This document shows positions 27,883 through 36,395 of a DNA stretch of 64,000 nucleotides, piece after piece. The first letter of the stretch is position 1. The number at the start of each line of letters is the position of its first letter. Made by a program: the position numbers and the translations under genes. The notes under the pieces are model-generated. The model did not search any database. It saw only the letters and a list, made by a program, of their open reading frames with translations, and was not told where the DNA came from. Origin of the DNA: Rheinheimera sp. D18 (GTDB lineage Bacteria; Pseudomonadota; Gammaproteobacteria; Enterobacterales; Alteromonadaceae); the NCBI RefSeq assembly GCF_004345025.1, contig NZ_CP037745.1, forward strand, positions 3,224,001 to 3,288,000, read 5' to 3'.

Positions 27883-29649
27883 ATGCAATATAGTGAAATT
27901 AAGAAAATCTGCGATGACTTACATAAAACAGGCAAGCCTGTTTCACTAGATTATTTAATTTCTCAGGTTCCTGGGGCTCAAGCTAGCCTAGTCGTACACT
28001 ATCAAAAGTGGCGTAATGAACAAGCTAATGTAGCATCAACGCCGACGTCTGGAGAAAGTATGTTCAGCGAAGATTTTGTTACTGCGTTTCAGCGCGAGTC
28101 TCAACAGCATGCCAAAAAATTAACCGACCAACTTAACCAACAATTGCAACAAGCTATGCAAGCGGAAATACTTGCCGCTGAGCATAATCGTGAATTACAG
28201 CTTGAAGTTGAACAGCTACAGCAACGAAAATCAGAACTGGAATCTAGTTTACAGCAGCAACAGCAGCAGCTTTCTACTCAAGCAGAAAAATATTCTAGTT
28301 TAAGTGAAGACCGTGATCAGGCGCAGGCATTAAGTAAATCTCAGCAACTGCAGTTAGATGAAGCCAAAGCACGATTGACCGAACAACAAGCAATAATTGC
28401 TCAAGCTGAGCAAGAGTTAACGTTAAGTAAAGCTACTCTAGAGCATGTACAGCAGCAATTTAGTGCAGCGCAACAAGAAGCTGAACAAGCTAAAAACGAC
28501 GCAGAACAATTGCAGTTAAAATTAATCGCTGCTCAGCAAGCGCAAGACGAACTAGAAGAGCAATTACAGAATGAGCAGCAGCTTAATCAGCAAAAGCTTC
28601 AGCAATTACAAAGCGAATTGGCCAGCGCAGAGCAAGAATTAGAACCGCTACAAGCAAAAATAAAAGCTCAAGAACAGTTAGAACAGCAAGTAAAGCTATT
28701 GGAAGAGGCAAAAGCTAAGGTAGCAACAGAGCTTGATGCGGCGCAAAAAGCCAGTAAAAAGACACTATTAGACCTACAAACCCGCGAGCATGATGTTACC
28801 GAACTGCAAGCCATGCTAAACGAGTTTGAAAATAAACTACATCAAGCGACTAAAACTGAAACCCAAGCTGTAGCACTAACTAAAAGATTACAAGCGCAGT
28901 TAGAACAAGCGCAACGGGCAATAGAAGAGCAAGAGTCGGGTAATTATACCGCTGTACCTGTTGCCACTAGCGATAGTAATAATGATACTTTAATTCATGA
29001 GTTAACTGAGTCACAACAACAGCTTGCGAGTGCGCAACAGTTAGTTGAACAGCTTACGGCGGAACGCGATCAGGCGTTAAGTAAATTAGAGCAAAACCAG
29101 CAACAAGAACCTAGTATTGCGCTTGAAACCAATACAAGTAATGAGCAAGATCTCGCTACCATCACGCAGCAAGAACAAGAACTTGAAACACTAAACCAGC
29201 AGCTCACTAAGTTAAACAAAGAGCTTGACCACATAAAACGCGAAGCAGAAGTACAGCGCGACAATGCCATTAAGGCACAAGAGCAGCTGGATGCAATGCA
29301 AAACGTGCAATCTACCGAGATAGATGACTCTCAGGATATTCAGGCTACGCTAGAGCAACTGCGTAACAATAACGCCATGCTAAAAGAGCAAAGCGCGATT
29401 ACGGCTAATCATCAGTCGGAACAACGCGAAGTAATTCGCCAATTACGCGAAGAATTACAGCAACACCGCGATCTAGTCGCAGACATTCAGTTAGAAAAAG
29501 ACAAACTGAAAAAAGAGCGCTCACAACTCGAACAACAAGTTAGCTTTGTTAAAGATAACGCAGCAGCTACCATTGAGCGATTAACGCGCTACCGCGAGCA
29601 AGCTCAAGAAAAAATTGAGAAGTTAGAGAAAAAACTTAGCGGCGCTTAA
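27883..29649 (+). CDS. KfrA-like DNA-binding protein with very long coiled coil
   Basis: The start at 27883 begins MQYSEIKKICDDLHKTGKPVSLDYL, an N-terminal winged-helix region similar to the plasmid KfrA N-terminal domain (residues 1 to about 60). Residues of about 85-588 are almost entirely heptad coiled coil rich in Gln, Glu, Ala and Leu. The 588-residue length and low complexity explain many spurious open frames around it. KfrA proteins are long coiled-coil DNA binders of broad-host-range plasmids that autoregulate and can form filament-like scaffolds. A chromosomal relative might organise DNA or act as a nucleoid or transcription factor, but that is inference. Glutamine-rich DNA here also contains many CAG/CAA repeats. 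Confidence 0.75.
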   Translation: MQYSEIKKICDDLHKTGKPVSLDYLISQVPGAQASLVVHYQKWRNEQANVASTPTSGESMFSEDFVTAFQRESQQHAKKLTDQLNQQLQQAMQAEILAAEHNRELQLEVEQLQQRKSELESSLQQQQQQLSTQAEKYSSLSEDRDQAQALSKSQQLQLDEAKARLTEQQAIIAQAEQELTLSKATLEHVQQQFSAAQQEAEQAKNDAEQLQLKLIAAQQAQDELEEQLQNEQQLNQQKLQQLQSELASAEQELEPLQAKIKAQEQLEQQVKLLEEAKAKVATELDAAQKASKKTLLDLQTREHDVTELQAMLNEFENKLHQATKTETQAVALTKRLQAQLEQAQRAIEEQESGNYTAVPVATSDSNNDTLIHELTESQQQLASAQQLVEQLTAERDQALSKLEQNQQQEPSIALETNTSNEQDLATITQQEQELETLNQQLTKLNKELDHIKREAEVQRDNAIKAQEQLDAMQNVQSTEIDDSQDIQATLEQLRNNNAMLKEQSAITANHQSEQREVIRQLREELQQHRDLVADIQLEKDKLKKERSQLEQQVSFVKDNAAATIERLTRYREQAQEKIEKLEKKLSGA

Positions 29650-29873
29650 TGGGGTCACCTTTACTTAAAAACTGAATTAAAAAACAGCTGCTGAGCACAA
29701 TGCCGGCAGTTATTTAGTTTAACGCTCTATTATTAGTTTATTTGTCTCAACGCTAATATCTCTACTGCCTTTCGTATTACTTTCACAGCCACGGATATAA
29801 ACTATACTTCAGACAGTATTGGCGCTGTTATCGCTTTGCGATATGACCAAGTTCCTTGCTTAGGAGAATGGCT

Positions 29874-31130
29874 ATGGCAAACGCAAAACGTATTATTATT
29901 TGTTGTGATGGCACGTGGAACGAGCCCGATGAAATTCCAACTAACGTTACCAAGCTTGTTAGAGGTATAGCGCCACTTAGCCAAGATGGCGTACATCAGG
30001 TAGTGTTTTATGACCAAGGTGTCGGCACCGGTGGTAAGTTTGACCGTTTTATCGGGGGTGCCTTTGGTAGCGGCTTAGAAAAAAACGTCCTCGATTGCTA
30101 TCGCTTCTTAACCCATAACTACCAACTAGGCGATGAAATTTATACCTTTGGCTTTAGTCGTGGCGCATACACCGCCCGCGCCTTTATCGGTTTAGTAAAT
30201 GCCGTGGGCTTATTAGAAAAAAGCACCCTAGATAAATTAAAGCAAGCTTATAAATATTATCGTACTGAACCAGATAAACGACCTGAAGCCTTATATGCTG
30301 ATAATTATCGGCCAGATATTCGCATGATAGGCGTGTTCGATACTGTGGGAGCGCTGGGCGCACCGACACGTTTTCTGGGTAAGTTTACCCGTAACTGGGT
30401 TGGCTTTTTTAATACCCGTATTTGTGCCCAAGTGAAATATGCTTACCATGCATTAGCACTTGACGAGCGTCGCGGACCGTTTCAGCCTGATTTATGGACA
30501 GGGACACTGCAAGACGACCAATATATGGAGCAATGCTGGTTTGCCGGCGCGCACTCTGACGTGGGAGGTGGCTATACCGAATGTGGTTTATCTGACATAG
30601 CACTGCAATGGATGGTTAGTAAGGCGTTAGCCTTGGGGTTAGAGTTTAATCAGCACTATTTAGACGCGCAGTGCAAACCTGACCTTAGTATGTCACCACA
30701 TAACTCTTATTCTTTTAGCTACAAACTACTAGAAAAAATGGGTGGAGGTGAGTCTGTTAGATATATCTATGGTGACCCAGCTAACCCACCAATAAATGTT
30801 AGTATTCACGATAGTGTGTACCAGCGAGTGGCCAAAAGTAGCTATCGACCAGCAAACCCCGATTTTCCGCAGGCAGATAAACTAACCGACCGTCGCCATA
30901 AAGTTCGCTTTCAAGCTAACAACATTCCAGAGGCAAAATTAACTATAAACACCGTTACCGCCAACTGCCAGCTGTTAGATTTTAGCCAAGGTAGTGGCGC
31001 ACGCATTCAGTTTAACGGCGAGCTACATAAAGGTGATAGCCTCAGTATTGACTGCGAGCATTTTGGCAACAATACCGCGCAGTGCGTCTGGCAAAAAGGT
31101 AACCAGTACGGCCTGCGTTTTATTGCTTAA
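29874..31130 (+). CDS. DUF2235 alpha/beta-hydrolase with C-terminal PilZ-like domain
   Basis: The start at 29874 has AGGAG at a 7-base spacing, whereas the ATG at 29868 is too close to it. The 418-residue protein starts with MANAKRIIICCDGTWNEPD and has the nucleophile motif GFSRGAYTAR near residue 97, and AGAHSDVGGGY near 220, typical of DUF2235/Tle1-type phospholipase-like hydrolases. The last 90 residues look like a PilZ domain: RRHKVRF (RxxxR) near residue 339, LDFSQGSGARI (a variant of D-x-S-x-x-G with one extra residue) near 366 and CVWQKGNQYGLRF at the end. A c-di-GMP-regulated hydrolase is therefore a possibility. No VgrG, PAAR or immunity gene is adjacent, so a secreted effector role is not supported here. 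Confidence 0.8.
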   Translation: MANAKRIIICCDGTWNEPDEIPTNVTKLVRGIAPLSQDGVHQVVFYDQGVGTGGKFDRFIGGAFGSGLEKNVLDCYRFLTHNYQLGDEIYTFGFSRGAYTARAFIGLVNAVGLLEKSTLDKLKQAYKYYRTEPDKRPEALYADNYRPDIRMIGVFDTVGALGAPTRFLGKFTRNWVGFFNTRICAQVKYAYHALALDERRGPFQPDLWTGTLQDDQYMEQCWFAGAHSDVGGGYTECGLSDIALQWMVSKALALGLEFNQHYLDAQCKPDLSMSPHNSYSFSYKLLEKMGGGESVRYIYGDPANPPINVSIHDSVYQRVAKSSYRPANPDFPQADKLTDRRHKVRFQANNIPEAKLTINTVTANCQLLDFSQGSGARIQFNGELHKGDSLSIDCEHFGNNTAQCVWQKGNQYGLRFIA

Positions 31131-31199
31131 TATCAACACAACACGGCTAATGGCCGCGTTGTGGGTTGCTGCACAAAGCTATAAAGTGAAAGCGCTAAT

Positions 31200-33014
31200 T
31201 TAGGGCAATTGCAGCTGAGCAAATAGCCAATCTAACGCTTGCAGTATTGTGTAAGGTTGCTGCAATGGCACTAAGTGCTCACTGTCGGTTAGTGCAATAT
31301 ACTGACCATTCGACAAAGAGGCCTGTTCTTTACTCCAATTGCTGCCTTCTTGCTGCCACAACTTTAATGCAAGCAACTCTTCTGGCGTCGCATTATCGGT
31401 ATCAGCTAACTCAAAATCACTGTCAATAATCGACACTGGCACGCCGGTAACCATAGCTAACTGGGCGTAGCTATCTAAATCGGCAATATAGGCTGCTATT
31501 TCACGGGCACGCGCCTGCTGATGTGGCACTAGCAAACGTTGCTGGCTAATTTGCTCAAAGTATTGCCAGTCCATTAACTTTTTATGTTCGGCTACCAGCT
31601 GCTCGGCAAGCTCGCGCTCTTGCTGAATTTTGGTTAAAGTTCGCTCATTCCATGCTCCGGTGGCTATATGTGGCAGCAATTCTGCCAAGTTAGCCAAATA
31701 CCAGTCGGCCGGGTAGGCCTGATACAGGCTTAACGAATGCGGTAATGGAATGTCTGGGTCAACATACAGCATGGCTTTTATATCAAACTGCGACTGATAT
31801 TGCTGATAAAACCAACGGGTACTAATGCTAGCGCTAGAAAAGGCTAAGAGTACAATTTGTTGTTCATCTAACTGTTGCAACACTGCGGCTAAATCGTCAG
31901 CAAAACGGCGATATGACAGAGTATCCGCGGTGCTACTAAAGGCATTACCCAGTCGGTCAACACTGTATACTCGGTATTTTTGCGCTAATAATGGCTGTAA
32001 TGCAGCAAACCAGGCACTATCACTATGGTAATTTTGGTTGGGCCCAGCTAATAGCACCACGGCTGGCCCTGGATTATCGCTACCCATAGCACGCACGTGA
32101 AATTGCTGATCTTTTACCGTTAGCTGCATAGAATGTTGTGGCAGCTCAGGCTGACTTAGGTTGGCAAAAAACGCCAAAATTTTATCTGTCGTATCAAGCT
32201 GACTAAAACTCCAACTATGGCTGCCATTTTCGACACGCATTAACTGAAACTTTTGCTGGCCGTTAGTGTAACTAATTAACTCAGCATTATTATTTGGTAG
32301 CGCTTTTTTGAGTGGATACGGCAAACCGTTATGTAAATTAGCATGCAGCAAAATGGCTTGTGGCGAGCTAATTAAACCAAAGTTAGCATGATTACTGCCG
32401 TTATAAGGCAATACAGAATCTGCATCACCATGCAGCATTAATATAGAAACCGGCTTTGTTGGCGCACAACTATCCGCTAATTGACGCGACATTGACCCAG
32501 CAACAACAGCCACTGCTTTAAATGTTTCACTGCGGTTACAGGCTAAATTTTGCGTAAATAAACCTCCTTGAGAAAACCCTGCAGCATAGATCTCACCCTC
32601 TGCTAACTTATGTTTAGATTGAATATCGGCAATAACCTTATCGACAAAACCTAAATCATCAGCGCCTTTTCGATGTGCAATATTACAATCACAGCCTTCA
32701 TTCCATTCAATTTCCTTTGAATTAGGATAGGCGACAATATAATCGTTACTTGCGCGCTCAAATTGCGCCATAGTTTGCATTTGACTAGCTCGGCCGCCAG
32801 AGCCATGAAACGCTAATAGTAATTTGTATTGTCGTTCAGGCTGGTAATTTGCCGGAAGCTTAAGCAAGTAGCTGCGCTGCCCCAGCATAGTGCTTTCAGT
32901 TACATGCTCATTCTCAGCGACAGGGTCTTTATTACTATCAGCTGAGAAGCAGCCACTTAACAAACATAGCGCTGTGCCAATTAGGCTTAGTTTTGTGATC
33001 ATTTGTCGTTTCAT
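31200..33014 (-). CDS. Lipoprotein with two alpha/beta-hydrolase domains
   Basis: The 604-residue protein starts with a signal and lipobox (LCLLSGCFS, cysteine at residue 22). Domain one (about 45-280) is a polyhydroxybutyrate-depolymerase/feruloyl-esterase-like hydrolase with LLAFHGSGG, nucleophile motif AAGFSQGG near residue 145, LHGDADSVLP near 195 and a histidine in NGSHSW. Domain two (about 300-600) is a second hydrolase with AVVLLAGPNQ and a degenerate elbow AFSSAS near 395, plus a histidine in DSEHLVP near the end. The elbow of the second domain lacks the usual glycines, so activity is uncertain. A strong AGGAAAG ribosome binding site precedes the start. It is divergent from the CadC-like regulator, which may control it. 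Confidence 0.8.
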   Translation of the reverse strand: MKRQMITKLSLIGTALCLLSGCFSADSNKDPVAENEHVTESTMLGQRSYLLKLPANYQPERQYKLLLAFHGSGGRASQMQTMAQFERASNDYIVAYPNSKEIEWNEGCDCNIAHRKGADDLGFVDKVIADIQSKHKLAEGEIYAAGFSQGGLFTQNLACNRSETFKAVAVVAGSMSRQLADSCAPTKPVSILMLHGDADSVLPYNGSNHANFGLISSPQAILLHANLHNGLPYPLKKALPNNNAELISYTNGQQKFQLMRVENGSHSWSFSQLDTTDKILAFFANLSQPELPQHSMQLTVKDQQFHVRAMGSDNPGPAVVLLAGPNQNYHSDSAWFAALQPLLAQKYRVYSVDRLGNAFSSTADTLSYRRFADDLAAVLQQLDEQQIVLLAFSSASISTRWFYQQYQSQFDIKAMLYVDPDIPLPHSLSLYQAYPADWYLANLAELLPHIATGAWNERTLTKIQQERELAEQLVAEHKKLMDWQYFEQISQQRLLVPHQQARAREIAAYIADLDSYAQLAMVTGVPVSIIDSDFELADTDNATPEELLALKLWQQEGSNWSKEQASLSNGQYIALTDSEHLVPLQQPYTILQALDWLFAQLQLP

Positions 33015-33122
33015 TTAACTTTCCTGTTAACATGTAATCAGGCTTTAGTTTATAAAAAAGACAGCGGCTTCTCATGGCTATAACGATGATGTTTTTGTGA
33101 TGGAAAGCTTACCGAGTATAGA

Positions 33123-35156
33123 ATGACTGACACTACAACGGCATCTAGCCAAACTCATAGGCTGTTTGGCCAGCTAACTTTCGATATGGTTAACCGCCGG
33201 CTTTGCTGTAATGAAACCTGCCTTTATCTTGAGCCGAGGCAATATCAGCTGCTTATCTGTTTATTGGCCAGCAATGGGCAGCCGGTAACTAGAGATCAAC
33301 TTATTGCTCAAGCTTGGCAGGGCAGAATAGTCAGTGATGGCGCAATTAACCGCGCCGTATCAATGCTGCGAAAAACCATGGCTAAACTAGACCCCAACGG
33401 CCAATATATTGAAACTTTACCTAAATTAGGCTACCGACTGCAGCCGGCAGTACAAGAAATAGCCACGCCACCAGGCGGCAACAAGCCAATATTAACAACT
33501 AAGCCGAGACCGAAACTAAGGTTTGCTACGCCAGTTGCGCTCTGTGCGGTATTAACCATATTAGTGCTTTTTTGGTTAATACCATCCCAGCCGGCCGTAC
33601 CTGTTAGCGTTGTGGGTATGGCCGCGCCACACACCAGTTTTGATGGTGCAGAGGTTGATATTAGCGTGGATATTAGCGGCAGCAGCTTGTTGTATCATCG
33701 CCAAGCCAGCAATGGTAACAACCAAGTTTGGTTAAATACGCTGACTAATAAGCAGCATATTGCGCTAACACCCGCCAGCGAGAACAGTGCTTTTGCTAGC
33801 TTAAGCCCAAACGGGCAGCAAGCTGTATACGCGCGTTACAACCAACAGCAATGCGAACTTGTGTTGCTGGATATAACAACCTTAGTACTAAAGCACTTAA
33901 CTGCATGTACTCTAGCAAGCACACTAAAGATACAGTGGCACCCTGACGGCAACCGTATTTATTATCGGCAACGCACCGACAACACTAAGCCTTATAAAAT
34001 TTTTCAGCTTAACGTGCGCACCGGTGCGACGCGCCAGCTTACCTTGCCAGCAAACAGTTACAGCGGATTAGGCGATTTAGCGCTTGCGGTATCAGCTGAA
34101 GGCGTACTAGCGGTTGGCCGTTATTTAGCGCCAAATAGTAGCTTATTACTTTTCCTTAACGCGGAGACTGGCGAGTTAGTGCAACAGCAACAATTAGACA
34201 TCGCCATACGAGAACTCGCTTGGCATAACGCTCAGCTGCTGCTAAGTGATAGCAAACGCCTGTATTACTATCACCAACAACAGCTGTTAGATGCTTATCA
34301 GTCTGCCGATCTAATTCAATCATTGGCGGTAAGCGCTAATGCGATATTTTTTAGCTCCCTTGAGCAACGTAGCGATATCTGGCGACAAGACGCGTCAGGC
34401 CAACTAACGCCTGTTATTAACAGCTCTCGTTTAGACATTATGCCGCGCATAGCTAATGACGGCAGGCAGCTCGCGTTTTTAACTACTCGTGAAGGTGAGC
34501 ACCAACTTTGGTTAAAAGATGCCAGCGGTACAGAACGATTATTAGCCGAGCTACCCGGTACTCCGAGCTTTGCGAGGTTAAGCTGGTCAGCCGACGATAG
34601 CCAAATACTGCTGGCTAAAGACGATGCCTTATACGCGGTTAGCCTGCCTGAGGGTAAAGTTTCATTATTATTATCCGCAGAAAAACAGGTAGCCGTAGTA
34701 AATTGGGCGAACAATGATCAAGGTGTTATTTATAGTAGTAATCGCAGCGGTGACTGGCAGCTATGGCTATACGACCTGCTTAGCGGTACCGAGCAACAAT
34801 TAACCCAACAGGGTGGCTACAGCGGCCAATTGTGGCAGGGGCAACTCTACTTTACGCGTTATCATCAAGACGGATTATGGCGCAAGTCGCTAACTGATAA
34901 CGATGAGCAATTAGTGCTAGCGCAGTTTGATAAAATAAACTGGTTAAACTGGCAACTAGACGATGGCGTAGTGCATTATTATCAGCCGAATGAAGGTATT
35001 TATCGTTACCATTTAGCTAGCCATCAACAAGAACTATTACTAGCTGAAATGCCCGGTTTTGTGAGGCATTTCAGTATTTGGCAGCAAGACATCTATTTTG
35101 TAAAACAGCCGCCAATACAGGGCGACATATACCGGCTTAGCCTGCGACAAAACTAA
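33123..35156 (+). CDS. CadC-like membrane transcription regulator with TolB-type propeller
   Basis: The 677-residue protein has an OmpR/PhoB-type winged helix (about residues 12-110, LEPRQYQLLICLL and GAINRAVSMLRK), one membrane helix (about residues 135-158, PVALCAVLTILVLFWLI) and a periplasmic region rich in WD40/TolB-like beta-propeller repeats (IYYRQRT, QLAFLTTREGEHQLWLK, IYSSNRSGDWQLWLYD). This is the CadC/ToxR design, in which the outside domain senses a signal and the inside domain binds DNA directly. No phosphorylation site is present. It is divergent from the double-hydrolase lipoprotein, its most likely target. The signal sensed by the propeller is unknown. Confidence 0.85.
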   Translation: MTDTTTASSQTHRLFGQLTFDMVNRRLCCNETCLYLEPRQYQLLICLLASNGQPVTRDQLIAQAWQGRIVSDGAINRAVSMLRKTMAKLDPNGQYIETLPKLGYRLQPAVQEIATPPGGNKPILTTKPRPKLRFATPVALCAVLTILVLFWLIPSQPAVPVSVVGMAAPHTSFDGAEVDISVDISGSSLLYHRQASNGNNQVWLNTLTNKQHIALTPASENSAFASLSPNGQQAVYARYNQQQCELVLLDITTLVLKHLTACTLASTLKIQWHPDGNRIYYRQRTDNTKPYKIFQLNVRTGATRQLTLPANSYSGLGDLALAVSAEGVLAVGRYLAPNSSLLLFLNAETGELVQQQQLDIAIRELAWHNAQLLLSDSKRLYYYHQQQLLDAYQSADLIQSLAVSANAIFFSSLEQRSDIWRQDASGQLTPVINSSRLDIMPRIANDGRQLAFLTTREGEHQLWLKDASGTERLLAELPGTPSFARLSWSADDSQILLAKDDALYAVSLPEGKVSLLLSAEKQVAVVNWANNDQGVIYSSNRSGDWQLWLYDLLSGTEQQLTQQGGYSGQLWQGQLYFTRYHQDGLWRKSLTDNDEQLVLAQFDKINWLNWQLDDGVVHYYQPNEGIYRYHLASHQQELLLAEMPGFVRHFSIWQQDIYFVKQPPIQGDIYRLSLRQN

Positions 35157-35157
35157 T

Positions 35158-35206
35158 TCAGCTTTTTCGTTTAATTAACCAATACGGCCTGCGTTTTATC
35201 GCTTAA
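35158..35206. repeat. Recombination scar: copies of two gene ends joined
   Basis: Bases 35158-35183 match 38100-38125 (the 3' end of the aldehyde dehydrogenase gene) at 24 of 26 positions. Bases 35177-35206 match 31101-31130 (the 3' end of the DUF2235-PilZ gene) at 28 of 30. The two matches overlap at AACCAGT, a 7-mer present in both parent sequences. The piece lies in the gap after the CadC-like gene. It is the junction expected from a microhomology-mediated tandem duplication of the 31.1-38.1 kb segment that was later reduced. Confidence 0.75.
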
Positions 35207-35282
35207 GACAAAAAGCGGCTTAACGACCGCTCTTTTAGTTACAACTTAGTGCTGTATAAGCTAAACATTATTAAACTTTAAT

Positions 35283-36206
35283 TTAATAAGTAACCGGCAA
35301 TTTTGCCAGAAACAGTGCAATCTGACTATTTAGCCACTCGGGTGCATCGGCCATTATAAAATGCCGTGAATCTGGCGCATAAACTATTTGGTGGTAGGCT
35401 TTGGGCGCATTTTCTAACTGCTTTTCATAGCTAGCTTGTACTTGCTCTGGCGTACTATAAGGTGCGCCATTTAGTAACGCGCCTAAAGTTAAAACCGGTA
35501 CGGTTATTTTGTTTAGCACTGGACGTAAATCTTGCTGCATAAGCTCGCCCATTACTCGGCCGCTAGTCATACCGTCAGAGCGCTTCATATCGGCGACAAT
35601 ACGTTGCTGCCAATCCGTGTTATTTGTCATACTTTTTGCCATCGCCACTGGATCGAAGGCATTGTTTGGTGCCTCAAAGGACGATGCTGCCGATTGCTTA
35701 AACAACTCACCCAATGCCGGTAAACCATCAACATTTATTGCTGCAGTTATGTGCTCTGGGTTATTTACGGCTAATGACAATGCTATAAACCCACCTAACG
35801 AATGGCCAATAACAATGGGCTTATTTAGTTTGTTTTGTTCTATATAATCAAGAATAGCCTGCTGCTGGGTTGCAATATAGCCATGCGGCCAATGCTTCTG
35901 TGCCAGCGGCGCAACACCGGCAAAACCAGCCAAAGTTAGCACATGTAATTGGTATTTGTCTTTTAATGCCTCTACCGTGCTTTGCCATACCACGCCCGAT
36001 GATGCTAAGCCTGGAATAAGTATTATAGCGGGGCCTTGGCCATATACTTGTACAGAAAAACACTGACAACTGGCTTGCACCTGCTTAGCAGCCGCTGTAG
36101 TAACTTCAGTGTGTGCATTAGCCGTGCTAACCTGCAGCAAAGCAGCTGTTGTTATTAGCATTACTGCATTAAGATTTTTTAGCGTTGTTTTTAATTTGTT
36201 TTGCAT
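35283..36206 (-). CDS. Exported alpha/beta-hydrolase
   Basis: The 307-residue protein has a signal peptide (about residues 1-31, ending VSTANA) and a classic alpha/beta-hydrolase domain: an oxyanion region ILIPGLASSG near residue 63, nucleophile elbow IGHSLGGF near residue 139 and a C-terminal histidine in DSRHFIMADAP near 285. It belongs to the broad esterase/hydrolase family and the substrate cannot be named. It is divergent from a two-component system with a palindrome in between, so those regulators probably control it. An AGGAAC ribosome binding site precedes the start. Confidence 0.88.
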   Translation of the reverse strand: MQNKLKTTLKNLNAVMLITTAALLQVSTANAHTEVTTAAAKQVQASCQCFSVQVYGQGPAIILIPGLASSGVVWQSTVEALKDKYQLHVLTLAGFAGVAPLAQKHWPHGYIATQQQAILDYIEQNKLNKPIVIGHSLGGFIALSLAVNNPEHITAAINVDGLPALGELFKQSAASSFEAPNNAFDPVAMAKSMTNNTDWQQRIVADMKRSDGMTSGRVMGELMQQDLRPVLNKITVPVLTLGALLNGAPYSTPEQVQASYEKQLENAPKAYHQIVYAPDSRHFIMADAPEWLNSQIALFLAKLPVTY

Positions 36207-36300
36207 AACAGTTCCTATTCATTTAATAGCTGCCGTTCAGCTACCAACAGGCTAACCTAATAGGATCAATAAAATCGCAAACAAATGTCACCGCTTTAAC

Positions 36301-36314
36301 ATGACAGTTGTCAT
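36301..36314. promoter_or_regulatory. Candidate response-regulator operator
   Basis: ATGACAGTTGTCAT is a perfect palindrome with 6-base arms around GT. It lies between the divergent hydrolase (start 36206) and the histidine kinase (start 36396). A half-site-like TGTCA at 36286-36290 and an ACTGACA at 36321-36327 lie nearby. NarL/LiaR-type regulators bind such short dyads. The assignment is inference from position. Confidence 0.5.
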
Positions 36315-36395
36315 TAAAAAAACTGACAAAGAACACTAAGAAAGCGTCTCTTTATATAAGAGACTACTAACTCAGAATACGTCACTAGGTGAAAT

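Noticed and set aside
29903-29918. Second parS-like sequence around GGCACGTGGAACG
   Set aside because: Only about 11 of 16 bases match, and the sequence is coding (CDGTWNE of the DUF2235 gene).
29874-31130. DUF2235 protein as a type VI secretion effector
   Set aside because: No VgrG, PAAR, adaptor or immunity gene is nearby, and the PilZ-like end suggests an internal regulated enzyme.
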